The translations under genes were made by a program, and so were the position numbers. Shown one piece after another: positions 1 through 11,064 of a DNA stretch of 64,000 bases. A model generated the notes under the pieces. The model had not been told where the DNA came from and did no database searches. It was given only the letters and a program-made list of their open reading frames with translations. Position 1 is the first letter of the stretch; every line of letters begins with the position of its first letter. Origin of the DNA: Sphagnum compactum (taxonomy: Eukaryota > Bryophyta > Sphagnopsida > Sphagnales); NCBI GenBank assembly GCA_965153455.1, contig OZ234504.1:6944001-7008000 (forward strand). Reading direction: 5' to 3'.

Positions 1-184
1 TAAATCTACTCTTGTGAAATATGAAATTTCATATCTCTTGCAATGCAATGGTTGCAAAAACATTTCACATAACATCATGTGCAATTGTTTTGCATACAAA
101 AAAATGGATTCTTATAAAATCCAAAGACTAAGTTACAAATGCAATATAACATCCTAAGAACTAAAAGATGAAAAAAACCCAAAA

Positions 185-325
185 AAACTTTTAGATTTAA
201 ATTTAAAGATCCTGATTTAGTCTTAACATGGGATATATTTGTAATATTTAAAAATAATGGAAATGAATTTTGGGATTTGTTTTACAATGCTATCGATGAC
301 CAACCTGGGTGCTGGTTCACCCAAG
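185..325 (+). repeat. Dispersed repeat, copy 1 (upstream of IRX9-like gene)
   Basis: This stretch resembles 28560-28706. Shared landmarks in the same order are 'ttagtctta.catgg', 'atgaattttggg' and 'tgctggttcaccca'. The copy lies about 400 bp upstream of the IRX9-like start codon, on the same strand. It has no coding potential. It may be a short non-autonomous transposon or an old duplication; I cannot see clear ends. Confidence 0.6.
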
Positions 326-739
326 GTTGGTCATTGGTACCATGGTACAAAATGGTTTTTCACAATGTGGTAAAGTAGTAAAAATAGTTTTTACTGGGAC
401 GGTGATAATTTTGCGGGGTCCTCCTGATGATCTTCTTCCTTCTCCTCGTCTGTCCCGCAAAAAGGATTCGGTGTCTTGGGAGAGAGCCAGCTCACAGAAC
501 GTAAGCTTTATTGGGAGAAAGGATTGACGAGCGTGTTGTTGGAGGAACGAACACGCCCCGGGGCGCCGGGGGGGGGGGGGGAGGGGGGAGGAATGCTTGC
601 AGATGCGGGCAGGAACGGCTGTAGCAATGGGAAGGAAGAGGAGGAGATGGAGGCGAAGAAAGAGGAGAATCTCGGAGATGGATAATACTACGCCTTGTTC
701 TAATTTTTCCTGATGCAAAAATATATATAACCATTTCTC
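326..739 (+). promoter_or_regulatory. Upstream region of the IRX9-like gene
   Basis: This is the probable promoter and 5' leader. It contains a 14-G run at 568-581 in a G-rich patch, and 'atatatataa' at 721-730. That TATA-like string is only about 10 bp before the ATG, too close to drive a transcript that includes it, so either another start site is used or the string is chance. Apparent reading frames here are low-complexity artefacts. Confidence 0.35.
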
Positions 740-844
740 ATGGCTGCACTTAGAAGGACTTTGTCTTCCACAAAGTTTGAGCAAGAAGGATTTATAGTTC
801 CGTGTGCTTCGTCTTGTGCAATCCGAGTGAGTCCTCCGCAGCAG

Positions 845-879
<35 letters not shown>

Positions 880-3800
880 TCATCAGAGTTGTGTTGTTTT
901 ATCTCCTGTGTCTGCTGTGGTTTCGCAAGGTTTTGCGTTGTTTCCTCTTTCGTTGCTCAGGTTAGGGATTAATAATAGTAGCCAAGGGATGGCAGATAGG
1001 GCAGGGAAGTCGTCATCGCGGCGAGGTCCTTGGAAAAGGTTCCCTATTGTGCTCGGGATGTGTTTCATAGTAGGCGTGTTACTAGGGCTCTTGACACCCG
1101 ACAACTGGACTTCTTCTTCTTCTTCTTCTTCTGACACTGCAAACTCGGGACAAGATCTTGCTTCTTCTGATTTTATCGAAGGTATCAAAGTCGAGAATGT
1201 GGCAAGCTCCGGGGAAGTGGCAAATGCGTTGGAGGAGACGAGTGGAATTGGTACCAAGTCCAGGGAGCTCGTTGGGGTCGATGCTGTTGCTAATCTATCG
1301 TCAATCATGCTCGATCCAGGTTCTTTTTCTGTCTGTTGTTTCTTTCTCGCTGCTTTTGCGTGTCTGGAAGATTCCTAGGTCATTGTTAGGATTTGAGGAT
1401 TTTAGGGTCTGATGTTGGAATTATGTTCGGAGGGAGATCTATGGCAATATGAAGTTTGGTAGAAGAACAAGCTTACTTCCCTTCTTCTGTGCAAGCTCGT
1501 CAGGCACACTCATGAAGACTTGACAATGACAGTGGATGGATCTTGGTTTAGGCTCAAAAGCTCAATTCCAATCTGCCTTGCTGTGGAATTGACTGACCTT
1601 CTCAAAGAATACTTCTCAATTAGGCCGGATTCGTGATTTGTAGTATCTATATGTTTGCTGTTTCATCGAGCAGCCTGAGCAAGTGATTGTGGCCAATCTG
1701 GATCCAGGAAAGAGGTTTTTTGTGAAAGAGAGATGCCGTGCCCTGCTGGACAGCATGGATGTTACTTCCTACAGTTAGATTCACACATTAATGACATGTG
1801 TAAATTGGCTTCAGGTCTTCAGTATGGAGTCGCTAAAGTCTTGGAACCCCACAAGCTTCTGATAGTTGTAACACCAACATACAACAGAGCGTTTCAGGCA
1901 TATTATTTGACAAGACTGGCACACACGCTGAAGCTTGTCCCTCCACCCTTCCTCTGGATTGTGGTAGAGATGGGGGCACAGTCTCTAGAGACAGCATCTC
2001 TCTTGCGACAAACAGGGATCATGTACCGGCATCTTGTATGTGAGAAAAATCTCACAAATATAAAGGACCGTGGGATCCATCAACGAAATGTTGCATTGGC
2101 TCACATTGAGCAGCACCAGCTTGATGGCATTGTCTACTTTGCTGATGATGACAATGTGTATACTCTGGAGCTCTTTGAGGAGCTCCGGCAAATCAGGTAC
2201 AACCAATATCTTTTGGCTCTTTTAATCTTTTCCAGGTTCCATATGAAGATGTATGTGGTATGGTTGCAAGCATTTAAGCAAGGTGTTTCTTAATTTAGGT
2301 CAGTTCCATTCACAGTTTTCAGGTCACTGAGTGCACAGCTCAACACATTTTTGTTGTCTTCTTTCACGGTCACCGTCATACATGTTACTGTTCATGGTCC
2401 CTGAGCAAATGAAAGACTGTCACTGTTGTTCATACAGCATGTGTGTGTAATTTATTTTTAATTAGTTAATTTTTTTTTTAAAAATTTGGTTCTAGTTTTG
2501 TGTTGTTCTTTCTCTCAGTTCTGTTAAGTCCTTATCTGGAAGTCTTTCTTTGACTTAAAAGGAGAAATTTTACCCTTTTGTCGCTTTCTTAATCGTGAGT
2601 ATGGAGATTTCTTGATGCTCATGAGAGTTATCTTCTTTCACAGGCGATTCGGCACGTGGCTGGTAGGGATGCTGGCACACAGTAAGTCAAGGACTGTACT
2701 GGAGGGGCCGGTGTGTGATGGTGAGAAAGTCATAGGCTGGCACACAAATGAAAAGAGCAAGAGGCTGAGGAGGTTTCATGTTGATATGTCAGGCTTTGCC
2801 TTCAACAGTACCATTCTTTGGGACCCTGACAGATGGCACCGACCATCTCTGGATCCCATTCGGCAGCTTGATACGGTCAAAGAAGGGTTCCAGGTCTCTT
2901 CCTGCTCCTCAATTACTTCAACCAAATCCTGTGTGTGCTTGCTAGCTACAATTAGGGTTACAATGTAGAGTTTTCCCTCATTCCACTTCACAATATTTCC
3001 AGTGGCTCTTCTGAAATTAAAGTTCTCCAAGCTACAGATTGGATGACAACTAAAACTCACTTGGATAGGTTGCTATATTAAACTGGTGAGGTTATTTTTC
3101 AGGGTTGCAATTTTCAACAGTCTGCAGCCATTTAACCAAAAACACTTCATTACAAAAGTTAGCAGTATGAAAGCACATGAGGAATGGATAGAACATAAGG
3201 GATAGGGAACTTGTTCTTCCCTTTGCTTGAAGACAAGTCTCAGCAATCTACCTTTTCCAGTGTAATACCTTTGTCTCGTGGTTGCTAACCAATATCATGA
3301 CTCAGTCTTCTTGTTGCGTCTGGAATGCAACAGAAACTGAGGATCCCAGCTTTGGGCAGATTGTTATGTACTAATCCCACCCTCGAGATCTGATGAAGTC
3401 AGTGGATAGTCATGGCTGCTTGTCACTGCTATTTGTGATGAAGTTGATGGTCTGACACTTTGTGAGTGATTCTCATAAGGTTATGACTGCAATGATTGTC
3501 ATACGTTCAAATTGTTGTGGAGGTGTCTCTACAATGTTTTAGATATGTAACTACCTGACTAGTGGTTGGCAGAAGTATATAGTTGAGCTCAATTAGACAG
3601 ATGTCCACTTTGTCAGGGATAGTATCTAGTGTTCTCGGCACTGCAATTTTATAGATATGTGTTCCAGTGGCTTTAGTGGACGTTCTGCATCGAAGTAGCC
3701 ACTAGTGATGAGCTTAGAGGACATATTCAGGGTGCAGGAGGCGCCTACCACTACCCTCTATGTGGGCTCTGGTTGCTTTTGGCTTAGATGCTTGCTTTTA

Positions 3801-4461
3801 CAGGGATGAAATAAAATGAAATGAAGCTTACACTGACAAGCATGTTGCAGCTTGAAGGAGGATACTACTGACTTTTTAAATTAGCTGTGTCTCTTGTGTG
3901 CTAGTGAAAATCTTGATCGTGTCTTCCCTTTTTCTTCTGGAAATGTAACAAAAACTCCGGACACAGATGTTGTATAATGGGTTGTCCAGATTTTTGGCCA
4001 GATTATTATATACTACTCTACTCCTACCCTCAGGAGCTGATGAAGTTAGTGGGTATTCATGGCAGCTCATCACTGCTATTGGTGATAGAGGTGATGGTCT
4101 GACAATTTGTGGGTGACTCTGATAAGGTTATGTCTGCAATCATTGTTGTGTTACCTACAAAATATCATGGGGATTTCTCTGCAAATTTATGGATGTGTTC
4201 CCAGATCTCAAAACTACAGGCCATGGTTGAATGTTTTTCAGTGGTGGTTTTTTGATGACAGGCTTTGTGTGGGTGCAGGAGACAACATTCATAGAACAAC
4301 TGGTAGCAGATGAAAGCCAAATGGAAGGTCGGCCTCCAGGGTGTTCTAAGGTCATGGTGTGGCATCTACATCTAGAAACTGTGTCTGGGCTTCCTTATCC
4401 ATCTGGCTGGACACTGAACTCACCACTAAGTGCAAACCTTCCTCTGCAACAAGATGCTTAG
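740..4461 (+). CDS. IRX9L: IRX9-like GT43 glycosyltransferase (xylan backbone synthesis)
   Basis: Coding exons are 740-1319, 1815-2196, 2644-2893 and 4279-4461. They join in phase at GT-AG sites to give 1395 nt, 464 aa. The product is a Golgi type II membrane protein of glycosyltransferase family 43, which acts with IRX14 and IRX10 partners in elongating the xylan backbone. The N-terminus MAALRRTLS matches the MASIRRTLS start of IRX9H proteins and decides the start codon. A Gln/His run follows (about residues 34-48), then a basic stretch and one membrane anchor (about 101-118). The catalytic domain starts at [10 protein letters not shown] (208). The metal-binding DDD is intact at 304-306 in YFADDDN. 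Conserved [19 protein letters not shown] and [10 protein letters not shown] lie in exon 3, and [13 protein letters not shown] opens exon 4. The family call is secure; the IRX9H subgroup is inferred from the N-terminus and recalled sequence. An internal Met at residue 84 is an alternative start. Confidence 0.9.
3205..4205 (+). repeat. Dimeric intronic repeat, copy in IRX9-like intron 3
   Basis: Two related units of about 350 bp (about 3205-3570 and 3810-4205) flank a linker within the 1385-bp third intron. Each unit carries the same ordered landmarks: 'cttctggaaatgtaac' or a variant, 'ctgatgaagt.agtgg', 'tcactgctatt.gtgat', 'gataaggttatg.ctgcaat' and a 'tctctgcaa.ttta' tail. The linker contains 'accctctatgtgggctctgg' followed by 'ggcttagatgct'. 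The same dimer with the same linker occurs, reverse-complemented, at 22760-23665 in a LEUNIG intron. No coding potential is seen. Confidence 0.8.
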
Positions 4462-6418
4462 GCCCTAATCTCACCCAGCATCACTGTTGTTTTCCACTTA
4501 CAAGAAAGCTGAAAATGCTGGTCTTCTGTCTAAGGGAGCAGCTCTATCTACAACCACCTGCCCCTTGTACCATATCCAGCCAGGACCAACATTGAAAGAA
4601 GGGGAACAGTACAAGCTTGTTTGGAACCTCGCCTTAATGCGTTCCCCAATTGGGCATCCTGTCTCATATCCACAAGGGGATAGTATGACCCAACCTCCAG
4701 CGGCAGGGCAACTGAGTTGGATTGATGCTGAGAACTCTGAAGCTGTTAATACCTTGGAATTGATGGGGTGGTTGAGGTCTCAATGTTCTGACAAATGTAA
4801 GTACTTAAGGCTGGTCTGGGTTGTGTGTTCAATCATGGAGTTGAGAAGGAGAGGCAACTAGAGTGTAATAACAAGTGAAGCACAACATGCTGTCCTGGCA
4901 AAGAGAAATTGTGACAAGAGCAGGAGCCTTTCCAAATAAAGAAAAGGGTTTGCAGGGAACAAAATGTGGGCTGCTGAACTATTGTTACAAAGTGCATCCC
5001 ACTCTAGTAGTGTGGACATGTCTGAGTACAATTGGGAATCATGCAGTGGGGATGACAAGAGATGTCAATGTACAACGTAAGTCTCAATCAAGGCAATTCA
5101 GATACCTTTTCGAGACCAACTAAAGTCTCTGTTGCAACCCTTGCTTGCTGATGCATCACACGGTAAATGCATTGGCAGTGTCTTAATACATCTCTTATTC
5201 ATATTTTTCATGCTTGTGTGGATTCTGTATTGCATACATGTCAAATGATTGCCCATGTTCAGTTTGCCAGTCAAGGTCACCTTTGAACAGCCCTCATATA
5301 GTGCTTCTAATTGGTGGATTGTCTCATCAGGGTGTTAGGACAGCCAGGGGGGTTGAGGCCACATTACAAACAATGTGCAAGTAACAATTGTTATAGTAGA
5401 TGAAAGATTTCTGACATCTATTTGCTCCTCTCATGGTTGCGGTATGCCAATAACTTGCTTTAGATGGACTTCAGATGCAGTTGATACATCCCACCAAGGG
5501 AAAAGGTGTTATGATTGACTGGATACTGTTTGCTACACCTTTACCATAGCTCTGCTTTCTTAGCAGCTTCTCTACATAACTTGTGCACATTCAAATGAAA
5601 AGCTACACATTTGAAAAATGGGTGATCAGGCTAGGTCAAAGTTGTTACTACACTGTAATTTGTTTAGACTCGGGTACCACCATCCCCACTTTAAAAGTCT
5701 GCAACAGTTGGATTCTTCAAGACTTTTCAGGAGTAGATGGTGTTGAATTTTTGGGCATCACATGCTGAAATAACTTTCCTTTTGCTGAAATCATTTTGTT
5801 TTCTCAAAACTCTCTAAACAAAAACCAACCTGTCTTCCAGATCTGAACCTAGAATGATAGATGTGTAAGTTTTGTAGGATGTTGAAGTCTTGTCATTTCA
5901 GATTTGTAGCCAGCCATGGCAGATATGCTTGGCTAACAAGTAGGGAAGAACCAAGGTCATTCAAGTCCTTCCATAGCTTCAGACTTGTGGCAGCTTCAAC
6001 CTTGATTTCTTGGTTGGATTTTCACCCCTCTTTTCTCACTCACCAACTCATCCTACACCCCTTATTTTGGGAATGCTCCCACTGTGCAATAACATAAATC
6101 TAAATAATAAAAACACTGGTTACAACGTTACAGCTTACTTCACTTGCTCCTCTCATTTTAGTCATAAATAACTCGCTTTCCTTCACCCCATGGTTGTTCT
6201 TCATACTTACCATTGTGTGAGTTTCATGGGGCTTCTTTCATTCATGATGAAGCAGATATTCATTCATTTCATCACTCCTTTCATCATGTCATTCACAAAT
6301 GAACTCTGTTCACTTTTATATAAAACCCAATGCCTGTTTGTATACTAAATAAGCTCGCTTTTCTCTATAAATTGGATAGTGGGACACTCATTGTCGTCCC
6401 AATCGTGTTGGGATTGGC
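4462..6418. other. 3' region of IRX9-like gene and spacer
   Basis: The first several hundred bases have gene-like base composition and probably include the 3' UTR; one AATAAA lies at 4935-4940 as a possible polyadenylation signal. A 124-codon open frame at 4487-4861 matches nothing I recognise and overlaps the expected UTR. From about 6090 the DNA turns AT-rich, with many short 'cattcat' and 'catcatt' strings. A TATA-like 'ctataaatt' at 6365-6373 lies about 50 bp before the tRNA and may help its transcription. Confidence 0.5.
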
Positions 6419-6491
6419 GGGGGTGTAGCTCACATGGTAGAGCGCTCGCTTTGCATGCGAGAGGTAGCGGGATCGATGCCCGCCGTCTCCA
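6419..6491 (+). tRNA. tRNA-Ala (anticodon UGC)
   Basis: A full cloverleaf is visible. The seven-pair acceptor stem (GGGGGTG with CGTCTCC) includes G-U pairs. The D-arm region reads TAGCTCACATGGTAGAGC. The anticodon stem CTCGC/GCGAG encloses the loop TTTGCAT with TGC at 6452-6454. The T stem GCGGG/CCCGC encloses ATCGATG instead of the usual TTCGATC or TTCGAAT. No intron is present. The discriminator base is A (6491), CCA is not encoded, and TTTT at 6494-6497 can end Pol III transcription. The A at the first T-loop position (T54) lies in the internal B box, so expression may be weaker than for a consensus gene. Confidence 0.9.
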
Positions 6492-8879
6492 GGTTTTATT
6501 TCAAATGTGCAAAATTTTATTTTTCTCTAAGATACCACTGAGCCTTTTTTGTGGAAACGTTTGGTCAAATTTTACAGAAAGTGGATTCCCTTTTGTGTGG
6601 AACTCGAATCCAGACAGTTGTAATTTAATTTTTAGAACAGGAATGGGTCTTTTTTTTCGTCTTCTCTTTGGGGGATTGATGTTACGAGTGCCCTTTCATA
6701 GAGTGCTGACTAATAAATGAATGTCATCCAATGTATGAAAGTCATCCTTATATTGGATGGCATTCATGAATTTCAAAGTAAATATTATACATAATTTTTA
6801 CCATAATACTTACATATTGTATAGACAAATACAATTCAAGAATACATCCATTTGGATGTCATTCAAATGTTCAATATGTTGCATTCATGGATGAATTCAT
6901 TCATTTATCATGGTTGAAATGCATCCAACCAAAAGAGTTTAGAAAAAGTGATTGCATAAACTTGTAATATACATGAAAAAACACAATGGAAAGAAAATTC
7001 AAGGAGCAAATAAAAGAAACGATTGTTTTTGTTATTGTTTTTCCAACAATTGTGATCCATTAAGTAATATGTATAATCTTTGAACTTTTGTCAACAAGTT
7101 ACAATGTTGCAACAAAAGTCAACACAAGAAATGGGCAACAATACATAAGTAGGCACTCTGTAAGAATAATTTTTATTCGTGGATAGGATTATAGAAGAAC
7201 TAATTAAGAACCAAAAATCCATGAACACTTGACTAACGTTGGAAAATTCCAAACCATGAATTGGAAACTATATTCCCAATTATGTAATCAAGTAGCACAA
7301 AAAGGTTAAAAAGGATTTAGCTTCAAAATGTTTTCTACATCATTCTGATTCAATGATGGTTGGTGCGTGCAGTTGTTTCCTACCAAATTCAAACACACAT
7401 TATAGATGTATTACATGTGCTTATAGAAAAGGAAGTAACTATGTCTAAAACTTGTTGCATTGGAAACAAAATCTAAACAAATGCAATTTGGGAAGCCACT
7501 AATTGTGACAAAGTAGGTGCATGGTAGGTTGTTAAAAATTGATTCATGAACTAGTAGTTCATAGATGTAAAGTATGTCCTTGAGGTGTGAAAGTGATGTT
7601 GACAACCTTGGCATCCAAGGTGACAACATCTTTCATCCTAGACATGTTCATTGGCAAGCATTGCCTCACACAAATTTTGTGTCCATTCCTAATGATGGGT
7701 GCAACTTTTAGAAGAATATGTAGTTCAATTAACTCAATTGGTGCTGTAACAAGAGGTGTGTCATGGATGAGAACAAAGTATGTTCAACCTCATGCATCGA
7801 CTTCACATTGAGTAATATTTGTGGTTGGGTTAACATGCCAAATATTGGGAAGAAGAAGGGGTGTGTTGTGTTTCAAGTTTGGTACAACTCCACTAACACA
7901 ATGGGCCCTATTACTAGAACAAAAGCAAATAAACTTTTCAAGGCCTTGGGGATAAGGTCGATTAGAAAGTTGTTTAAGGAAGCAAGGGGCTACAATTGGT
8001 CCCCTTCATTTTATGAATGTTGAACATCAAGTAACATCGTTTGCATGAGCAATAGCACAACAAGTGATTCTTGTAGTATTGGTTGTCTTTTGAAGATGCC
8101 ACTAATATGGTGAACATAGTTCTCCACCATTAGAACCCCAAATTGAATCACCACTCCAAATGGAGTTGTGGGAACATGGCAAGACTTCGAAGGCCTTGTG
8201 TTGGTGGGAATTTGTCCATGTGAACTATTTAAAATGGTGTTACCAACATTTGGTTATGGATTTGATAATGGAATGGAAGCATGCATGCATATCCAAACTT
8301 TGATATGTGGATGGAAGTAGATAATTTGTTATGGGTGTGTTAATTGTGCAAACATCTTTATTAGGTATATGTGAATTCCCATCCAACTTTCTTTTCAAAA
8401 CCATTATACGTGTTTCACCCTCCAAACCAATTCCTCTTGAATGCAATGGGGAATTAGAAACAACACTACAAACTACCTTCATAAATTTATTTGAGTTTGG
8501 TGAATGAAAAGTCACATGCAAAAGTAAATTTACTTCAATGGGTCATGTGCCTGCTTTGTTGCCATATAAAAACATATGATAAAATTATTGTTGCAACATA
8601 GACCTCACCATGTCATCCATAGTGACAATGTACAAATTTATTTTCACTTTGCAACCATTTTTAGTAGAAACCCACATGGAGGAATGGACATTCTCAATAA
8701 GATTGGTTGTTGGCACCAAAGCCTCCTCTTGAAGGTCAAGTTCATTTACAAAGGTAATAAGCCAAATGTGTTGACTTTTTAACCCACCAACATAGCTGTT
8801 GTTGAAGTTTAAAAATATTGGTAGGAATTGTTGCCCCTAAATCATTTCATTGACCTTCAATCCTTGCATGGTTCATTTC
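6492..8879. other. AT-rich spacer, no gene recognised
   Basis: Open frames here are short (under 95 codons) and match no family I know. Repeated 'catcca' and 'attcat' strings near 6720-6900 pair imperfectly with each other and could be transposon debris. The segment nearest 8.9 kb may be the decayed tail of the transposase remnant that follows. Confidence 0.5.
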
Positions 8880-11064
8880 AAATTCCTTCATGATTGGAAA
8901 TTGTACCCACACCTATAAAGATCAATTTGGTCTTCCTAAAAGCAAGAAGTATCAAGTTCTTTGTGTGGATTCATAAGCTTTCTTACCAATAGTAAAAGCA
9001 TGTATGTTCCTTGCCCTCCAAGGGAGCATTTGGGTGACTAATGTAAATTTTATGAATTGCATTATAATTTGCACTTTTAACATCAGCCATAAACTTGTGA
9101 AAATTAGGCTTGGGCAAGCCAACTTGTATCATCTATTCATTCAAACATGTCAAAACAAGCTTTAAGATTCAAGGTCTTCTTCTTTCATTTCACACAAAGT
9201 AATGGTCAACAAATAATAAGAAGAAGAATCATACACATGTGCCCTCATTGTTGTCCAATCATGCATTCTTTTGACATGATCAAACATCACCCAATAAGTT
9301 ATAAAATCTCCTTTTGTCATTCTTCTCATTAATTTCATCCCACTTCCAAGACCATGTGTGGACATTTTGAACAAGAAACAAGGTTCGTTGAATGAATGTT
9401 CGGAAAAGCAATTTCTTGTGTATAATTGTATATACTATTGCATTTGATATGCAATATCGACCATTCTATTCCAGAGGTCCTTTGAATGTAGACACAATGT
9501 CTAACCTTGTTTTCCTTAAAAAGAGGGGACACAATTTCCAACACCTCAAACAATGTGTCACCTTGCAATATCTTGCCATCCATGACAAGGTATTTCTTCA
9601 CAAATAATTGCAAAAACTCTAATTGAGCAAGTTTCCAAGAAATGGCCTTTGGAAAGGCAATTGGATTCTCCTTCGAATATGTTTTTTATTGTTTGGTTCA
9701 TCCTATCCAAAGCCATTTGATTCTCTCCCTTGGCACTAAGATGGTTATGTAGACCAACATGCATAACAAAGCAAATGTACCTTGGGGAAAGAAGGTGACC
9801 AATAACAATAAAGATACATGCACTATATCTAAACTCATAAAATGCTAGGTTTTTGCAAAAGATGCATGTGTACATTTCATCCAATATTCTAGAATTAGGC
9901 AATAATAGCTTCATTGTGTGTCCTTTCCAATACCTTGTATTTTGAACCCTGTACTTGACATTGTATGCACATGTTTCATTGACACAAAGAAAATTTCTAT
10001 CACAAAACACCTTATGACATTTCAAACCAAAAGGGAGGTTGTTCATATTAATGTTATTGCTTTTACACTAGGGACGACCATCAAATCTCAAATCCATGCC
10101 ATCCACACAACTAGAGGAAGTGTCGCAACCCTACTTTGAGAGAGTGTGAGGATGAGACTCACACTCCCGAAATGGGGACTTGGGAATCCTCTGGGACTCC
10201 CGAAACTTCAGAGTTCGATCGTAGGGCTTAAAACACCTTGCATCTAGGAGTTATTTATATCATTGGAAAGCTATTGAAGTTTAGATGTCGAAAATGGGCT
10301 CGCATGAGTCATTTGGACATTTGCAGCACAAGTTATGACCAAAAGAAAGGCCGGGAATCAAACTGGCAGTTTGACTCCCGACCACTAAAATTCAGGAATT
10401 GACCCGACCCCGGTGCGTTCAAGTAAAGTGCGACACACCATTGAAAAGCTCTCGACGAGAGCTACAACTTTTCTTTAAACCTCGTCCAAATCGGAGGTCT
10501 GAGCAAAAAGTTATAGTCTCGCAAAGTTGCGAGAGTCGAAACTGGAACAGTTTCGGGACTCCTCCTTGGGAGTCTCAGGACAAAAAGTCATTCGGATGTA
10601 GGCTCCGCGGAGAGACGTAGAGAATACTATATGGGGCAAGGTGGTGGCTTCCCCCGAGTCTGGGCCGTGGTGAATCTTGTGAGTCCAGAGTTGCCCGTGG
10701 CTTGTCCTAGCACTAAAGATGATCCAGAAAGTGATCTAACTAACTTGTTGGTTGGTTTGATGCAAATTCGAGTGAGTAACTAAAGCTTGTCACTCTTCTT
10801 AGTCCCATCCCGGAGCTTCAGCACGCCCCTCTACCCCTTTTAGTGCTGAGAGCTGGGAGCGTGCCCCGAGTTCTTCACAATTCTGCTATTTGAGTAACTT
10901 AGACTCATCTTGGGTCTAACCAGGAAGTTGGGAGCGCGTCAGGAAGGACCACCAACTTGCGATGCAAGAAGCTCAAAAACAATCTTACCATCAAACTCTT
11001 TTAAGAAGACATGTATTTGTTTTATTTCAAATTGCTTTAGGTCAATTTTGTAGGTTATCTTGCG
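8880..11064 (-). mobile_element. Decayed DNA-transposon transposase (MULE-like, tentative)
   Basis: On the minus strand a series of open pieces reads from about 11064 to 8880, interrupted by stops, frameshifts and a solo LTR. In order: about 35 codons ending ASQVGG (11060-10942); after the LTR, DGMDLRFDGRP and a 162-codon piece starting at 10046 with Cys-rich CHKVFCDRNFLCVNETC and GLHNHLSAKGENQMALDRMN; then FKENKVRHCVYIQRTSGIEW (in 9335-9613); then FITYWVMFDHVKRMHDWTT (in 9162-9374); then NFHKFMADVKSANYNAIHKIY and EHTCFYYW (about 8960-9110). The D in FMAD and the following C..YW resemble the D...C..H signature of MULE-type transposases, with the usual His replaced by Tyr. Superfamily assignment is from memory and tentative. 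It is clearly non-functional. Confidence 0.65.
10121..10941. mobile_element. Solo LTR nested in the transposase remnant
   Basis: This 821-bp segment starts TGTCGCAACCC and ends GGGAGCGCGTCA, so it has TG...CA ends with matching inverted tips (TGTCGC against TGACGC). It is flanked by direct GGAAG repeats at 10116-10120 and 10942-10946, the 5-bp target duplication typical of LTR retrotransposons. It is GC-richer than the DNA around it and has no gag or pol coding. Removing it with one GGAAG joins two minus-strand transposase pieces in the same frame. Another CA-GGAAG at 10921-10927 is a less likely end because its inverted tip is poorer. Parent family unknown. Confidence 0.8.

Noticed and set aside
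317-883. 188-codon minus-strand frame starting with a long Leu run
   Set aside because: It is antisense to the CAG tract of the IRX9-like first exon and to G-rich DNA; no family match.
4487-4861. 124-codon plus-strand frame after the IRX9-like stop
   Set aside because: Unrecognised, within the likely 3' UTR, with no splice link to the gene above.
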